A stretch of DNA of 64,000 bases from an uncultured Hungatella sp. GTDB lineage: Bacteria; Bacillota; Clostridia; Lachnospirales; Lachnospiraceae. Below the pieces are notes generated by a model. It was not told the origin of the DNA, did no database searches, and saw nothing but the letters and a program-made list of their open reading frames with translations. Positions 60,717-64,000 of the stretch are shown in pieces; within the stretch, counting starts at the first letter, position 1; each line of letters opens with the position of its first letter. The stretch spans positions 58,894-122,893 of the forward strand of contig CAJUPQ010000001.1 of the NCBI GenBank assembly GCA_910588505.1, read 5' to 3'. The translations under genes and the position numbers were made by a program.

Positions 60717-62732
60717 ATGAATCAACAGATTAAAATATGGCTGGTTGGCAACACTGGCCTGCGCAATCCCAATCGAATTCAAGAAGGTTTCTCTGTCTTT
60801 GCTAACTCTGCATTTGTTGGACATCTTCATGGTCGGGAGAATGAACTTGCATTTATGAATTTGCTTGATGAAAAAGGCATAATTCAGAATGAAGAGGGCA
60901 AGGACAGTTCCGGAAGTCATGCCCGTAAATGGCGTTTGATGTTTGCCAGGAACGGCTTGATTTATCCGCAGATTCAGAAGAAGGATGGCAGGCAGGAGGA
61001 TCTGGGGGCATTGGACGACATTACGCCCTTTGGCAGATCGTTTTTAAGAGCGGATACATACCCTGCGGTACAGGAATACTACCTCCGGGCGATGAGTGTA
61101 GAGCAGTTTCCGATGCCAGATGGTACACACTATTTTTCTCCGTTAAGGTGGATGCTGGCAATCATGCTGGAGCTTGAGAAGCGCACCGGTTCCTCCGAAC
61201 TGAGCAGAATCGAATTTGCTCTATGGGGACACACCACCAATCCCGGCTATAACCTGGAAGAGGTGGTTGACAATATCCTTGATCTACGGCAGCGGAGAGC
61301 TGCCGCCCCGGCTAAGCGTCCCTTTGATAAGAAAGAGATTGCCAAGAGAGGCGAGAGTTATGATAAAAAAACTGATAATTTCTTAGATTACAGTGACATG
61401 AATATGCGATACCTTCGCATTTCCGGTATATTCCAACGCAAAGGCAGAGGCCTTATGGTCGTGCCAACAAAGCATGTTCTGGCAGAGAAACTTGCAAAAG
61501 CCACCGCAAGTTCGGAGCCTGTTATGGAGCAATATAAGCTGCTCTGCACTGGCGCGCCTCTGCCCACCGACAATGTGGAAGTCGCGAAAGCCCTGCTGGA
61601 CGATTTGATCAAGCAGATGAAGGAGCGCCATATTCTGTATGACATTTCTGATCTGCCTCTGAATACTCCGGCAGAAATCAATATTGCAAGACAGAGACTC
61701 GAAAATATTCTCGCTCAGACGGATGAAATTCGGTATGCCAACGAGCAGTGCAATCAGTGGGAAGAAATCCGGGATTATATGACTCTGCTGATTAAAGGCG
61801 GCGGCAAGCTGATCTATGACGAGGATAATGCCATTGAAGTACCCAGGGATGAAACCCCTGCGTATCTTGAATGGACACTGTGGCGTGCGGCATTAGCAAT
61901 TAATCATATGGTCAATAAGCCTTATGAGGTCCGTGGCTTTAAATTGGATTCTGATTTTTTACCCGTATCGGCTGCAGGTGGCGGAAAAGGCGATCTATAT
62001 TGTGAGTTTAATGATTTCACCATCTTGACCGAAGCCACTATGTCTGTCTCATCCCGTCAAGAAGCAATGGAGGGTGAGCCTGTCAGACGGCATGTTTCCG
62101 ATGCTGTTCTGAAATATGATAAGCCTGTATACGGTATGTTTATTGCTGTCCGCATTGACACCAACACAGCAGAGACTTTCAGACACGGTATTTGGTATAC
62201 AAAAAACGATGTAAAGCAGCGGTTGGATATTGTTCCTCTGACATTAGGGCAGTTCCGGAAATACTTTGTGGCAATGTTTGAATCGAACAAGGCAAATCCT
62301 GAAAAGCTCAGAGATTTGATTGTTAAGTGCGAATCTCGCAGAGATATTCTGGAAGCCCCTGCCTGGAAGCAATACATTGATGCTGCTGTTTCCGAAAAAT
62401 CATCTGAGATTGTAGGAAAGACGATTGCCCGCAAGGATTCAGAAGAACTTTTAGTATCGGCAGGGGCCATCGTAAAACATGAAGTTTTTGGAGAAGGGCA
62501 GGTTGTTGCGCTTGAAGCAAGCTTTCCTGATTATCCTGAAAAGATCATTGAATTGCCATATTTGAGATCATTACCGGATGAGGTTAGCTTCTGTCCCGAT
62601 GGTAAAAATCTGCTGCATGATCGCTTTGGTGAAGGAACGGTATGTGCTTATGTTATTGTGTTCCCAAAAGTTATTATGAGGTTATCTTATCCGAAGGCTT
62701 TTAAAGATAGCCTTCTTACCATAGAATTATGA
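60717..62732 (+). CDS. AlwI-family type II restriction endonuclease
   Basis: A 671-residue nuclease. The start IKIWLVGNTGLRNPNRIQEG is typical of AlwI-like enzymes (W-GNT-RNP-RI-EG). The probable PD-(D/E)XK site is near residues 425-445 (GKGDLYCEFNDFTILTEATM). The last ~75 residues carry two similar motifs, VKHEVFGEGQVVA and LLHDRFGEGTVCA, resembling small Tudor/KOW-like folds at the ends of some helicases; such an addition is unusual in AlwI proteins. It should cut an asymmetric site protected by the tandem methylase. GGAGG precedes ATG 60717. No controller gene is seen. Confidence 0.82.
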   Translation: MNQQIKIWLVGNTGLRNPNRIQEGFSVFANSAFVGHLHGRENELAFMNLLDEKGIIQNEEGKDSSGSHARKWRLMFARNGLIYPQIQKKDGRQEDLGALDDITPFGRSFLRADTYPAVQEYYLRAMSVEQFPMPDGTHYFSPLRWMLAIMLELEKRTGSSELSRIEFALWGHTTNPGYNLEEVVDNILDLRQRRAAAPAKRPFDKKEIAKRGESYDKKTDNFLDYSDMNMRYLRISGIFQRKGRGLMVVPTKHVLAEKLAKATASSEPVMEQYKLLCTGAPLPTDNVEVAKALLDDLIKQMKERHILYDISDLPLNTPAEINIARQRLENILAQTDEIRYANEQCNQWEEIRDYMTLLIKGGGKLIYDEDNAIEVPRDETPAYLEWTLWRAALAINHMVNKPYEVRGFKLDSDFLPVSAAGGGKGDLYCEFNDFTILTEATMSVSSRQEAMEGEPVRRHVSDAVLKYDKPVYGMFIAVRIDTNTAETFRHGIWYTKNDVKQRLDIVPLTLGQFRKYFVAMFESNKANPEKLRDLIVKCESRRDILEAPAWKQYIDAAVSEKSSEIVGKTIARKDSEELLVSAGAIVKHEVFGEGQVVALEASFPDYPEKIIELPYLRSLPDEVSFCPDGKNLLHDRFGEGTVCAYVIVFPKVIMRLSYPKAFKDSLLTIEL

Positions 62733-62780
62733 GCATAATTTGTTGAAAAGACTGTACAGGTAAATCCTCTTATTTAGTTG

Positions 62781-62850
62781 TATAATGCTGTCGGACATGG
62801 CCTTTTAGCTTCCTTCAGTTTACCAAATCGCTATAGGTCATGTCTATTTT
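62781..62850 (+). terminator. Terminator of the R-M operon, possibly with its own promoter
   Basis: GACATGGCC (62794-62802) pairs with GGTCATGTC (62836-62844) with one mismatch pair, followed by TATTTTTAT. A perfect TATAAT lies at 62781-62786 just before it, though no -35 is evident. It ends the nuclease transcript; a short independent RNA of about 60 bases is possible. The rest of 62733-63058 shows no gene; AGAGGAGGAATTTC precedes the next start. Confidence 0.6.
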
Positions 62851-63058
62851 TATGAAATTAATTTGCGAAAGTTATTATACGTCATCTTATTTTCTTATCT
62901 TTCACAGGAAATCATTCTTAAGCCCCCACAAATCAGTTTATACCAAAAAGTACACATTGAATAACTAATTGTGACTTCCGCTGCCAGCAGATTTCTTTTA
63001 TAATAAACACAATTCTTAAAAATAAAAAAGAGAAGAGAAAAAGAGGAGGAATTTCATA

Positions 63059-63539
63059 ATGAAGGCATTACTTGTAAACGGAAGCCCAAGGAGAAACGGA
63101 TGTACTTACACGGCGCTGACAGAACTGGCGAAGACTCTGGAGGCAGAGGGTATCAAGACAGAGGTCGTCCATGTTGGAAATAAAGATATCCGGGGCCGTA
63201 TCCTTTATGGACCGTCTGTTCTTCAGCACCCTGAATATTGATAAGACTATGAAAGTAGGCGCGGCGGTGGTTTCCTGCCGTCGGGGCGGCAATACGGCTA
63301 CCTTTGATATGTTAAACAAATACTTTACCATGTGCGGCATGCCTGTGGCCAGCAGCCAGTATTGGAACATGGTTCACGGAGGAACCCCGGAGAAAGTTTT
63401 AAAGGATGAGGAAGGCATGCAGACCATGCGGACTCTGGGCCACAATATGGCGTTTCTGATGAAGAGTATTCAGATGGGTAAGGAAAAACTGGGGATTTCC
63501 AAGAAGGAAAAAACCATCTTCACCAGCTTCCATCACTAA
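63059..63539 (+). pseudogene. Internally deleted flavodoxin-fold NAD(P)H-dependent FMN reductase
   Basis: ATG 63059 (GAGGAGGAATTTC upstream) starts ALLVNGSPRRNGCTYTALTE and GIKTEVVHVGNKDIRG, the FMN-binding N-terminus. The frame is then lost. A second frame resumes with VSFMDRLFFSTL, VVSCRRGGNTATFDMLNKYF and SSQYWNMVHGGTPEKV, ending at 63539. About 40-50 residues around the CGKC region are missing. Both ends match the family well, so the break is recent. Confidence 0.8.
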
Positions 63540-63556
63540 AAAGGAGAGAGCAATCA

Positions 63557-63961
63557 ATGAAAACATGGCTGATTACAGGCTGCTCCACCGGCCTTGGGAG
63601 AAGTCTTGCTCCCCGGACGGCTTTGATTTTCCGTCTTGATGTGACAGACCCAGGATCTGTCACGGCGCCGGGGGCCGGCTATTATGCGGCGTCCAAGTGC
63701 GCTCTGGAGGGGATGACAGAGGGGCTTCGCCTGGAGACGGCTCCTTTGGGAATTAAGGTGATGATTGTGGAGCCGGGAGCCTTCCGCACGGACTTTGCCG
63801 GTCGGTCCCTGACCCAGTCAAAGACTGCCATCGCCGATTACGCGGGGACGGCGGGAAAAAGAAGGATTGAGAATGACAAGACCCACGGCACCCAGCAGGG
63901 GGATCCGAATAAAGGAGCCCGCCTTATTGCTGCTGAAGAAACAGACATTTGGGGACTGTAA
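63557..63961 (+). pseudogene. Internally deleted short-chain dehydrogenase
   Basis: ATG 63557 (AAAAAGGAGAG upstream) reads TWLITGCSTGLGRSLAP, the cofactor motif, then jumps to IFRLDVTDPGSVTAP and again to GAGYYAASKCALEGMTEGLR and IKVMIVEPGAFRTDFAGRSL. The NNAG and Ser regions between them are gone, although the 134-codon frame remains open to TAA 63961. The expected length is about 280. The C-terminal SDAI/WKE segment is also missing. The product could not bind cofactor and substrate properly. Confidence 0.8.
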
Positions 63962-64000
63962 GATATCCAGGGTAAAGACATCGGATGCAAAATTATTCCT

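Noticed and set aside
1..64000. CRISPR arrays, tRNA or rRNA genes
   Set aside because: No regularly spaced direct repeats of CRISPR length and no cloverleaf or rRNA-like sequence were seen on reading both strands. A tRNAscan or Rfam run would settle it.

Overview
The window looks like the chromosome of an anaerobic, spore-forming Lachnospiraceae bacterium of the Enterocloster / Clostridium clostridioforme type. The reasons are about 50% GC in core genes, spoIIID and spoVT, several phosphotransferase (PTS) sugar systems, YesM/YesN-type two-component regulators, cell-wall-binding repeat proteins and an extracellular flavin reductase. The species call is inference. No rRNA, tRNA or CRISPR was seen.

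Layout. 1-8.4 kb: a split threonine/serine exporter, pyrC, a HIT hydrolase, an ABC-F ATPase, a BCCT transporter, a lipoprotein and a TPR/DUF4261 protein. 8.6-18.8 kb: a catabolic operon with fructose-type PTS IIB and IIC, a class II aldolase, a PRD activator, IIA, an iron alcohol dehydrogenase, an IolC-like kinase, an aldo/keto reductase, an RpiB/LacAB-type isomerase and a GldA-like dehydrogenase. A perfect inverted repeat lies in front of it. 18.9-23.6 kb: an AT-rich islet (BlaR1-like M56 protease, BlaI-like repressor, secreted NlpC/P60-like wall-binding protein, lipoprotein) with a decayed transposase on each side. 23.6-30.9 kb: GH27 alpha-galactosidase with a zinc-ribbon protein, then a trehalose locus (treR, three operators, treP, treC). 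31-33.5 kb: a MerR regulator and a wall-binding repeat protein behind a 19-bp-spacer promoter. 33.6-38.5 kb: a leader peptide and hairpin before a methyltransferase, a DmsA-like molybdoenzyme and a MobA-MobB fusion. 39.2-43.8 kb: an extracellular FMN/FAD reductase divergent from its likely two-component system. 43.8-48.7 kb: an SDR, a hemerythrin-CheX-like-REC fusion, spoIIID and a secreted 5'-nucleotidase.

48.9-55.8 kb is a decaying integrated element: CI-like repressor, Xis-like protein, replisome-organizer N-domain, type I toxin, an iteron-like region, Uma2 nuclease, RHH protein with palindromic operators, frameshifted HIRAN protein and a 5'-truncated tyrosine recombinase. After spoVT comes a mosaic of four dead genes (56.8-58.4 kb), then an intact two-gene restriction-modification system (tandem adenine methylase plus AlwI-like endonuclease, 58.8-62.7 kb), then two more internally deleted genes.

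Two themes stand out. Many accessory genes have lost internal segments while keeping recognisable ends, which points to ongoing deletion. Several intact loci carry clear cis-regulatory architecture: the PTS inverted repeat, the tre operators, the MerR-type promoter, the RHH operators, the leader peptide and a sigma-E-like promoter. The least conventional items are the iteron-like region at 51.1-51.8 kb, the hemerythrin-CheX-REC protein, the IolC-like PTS operon and the R-M pair.
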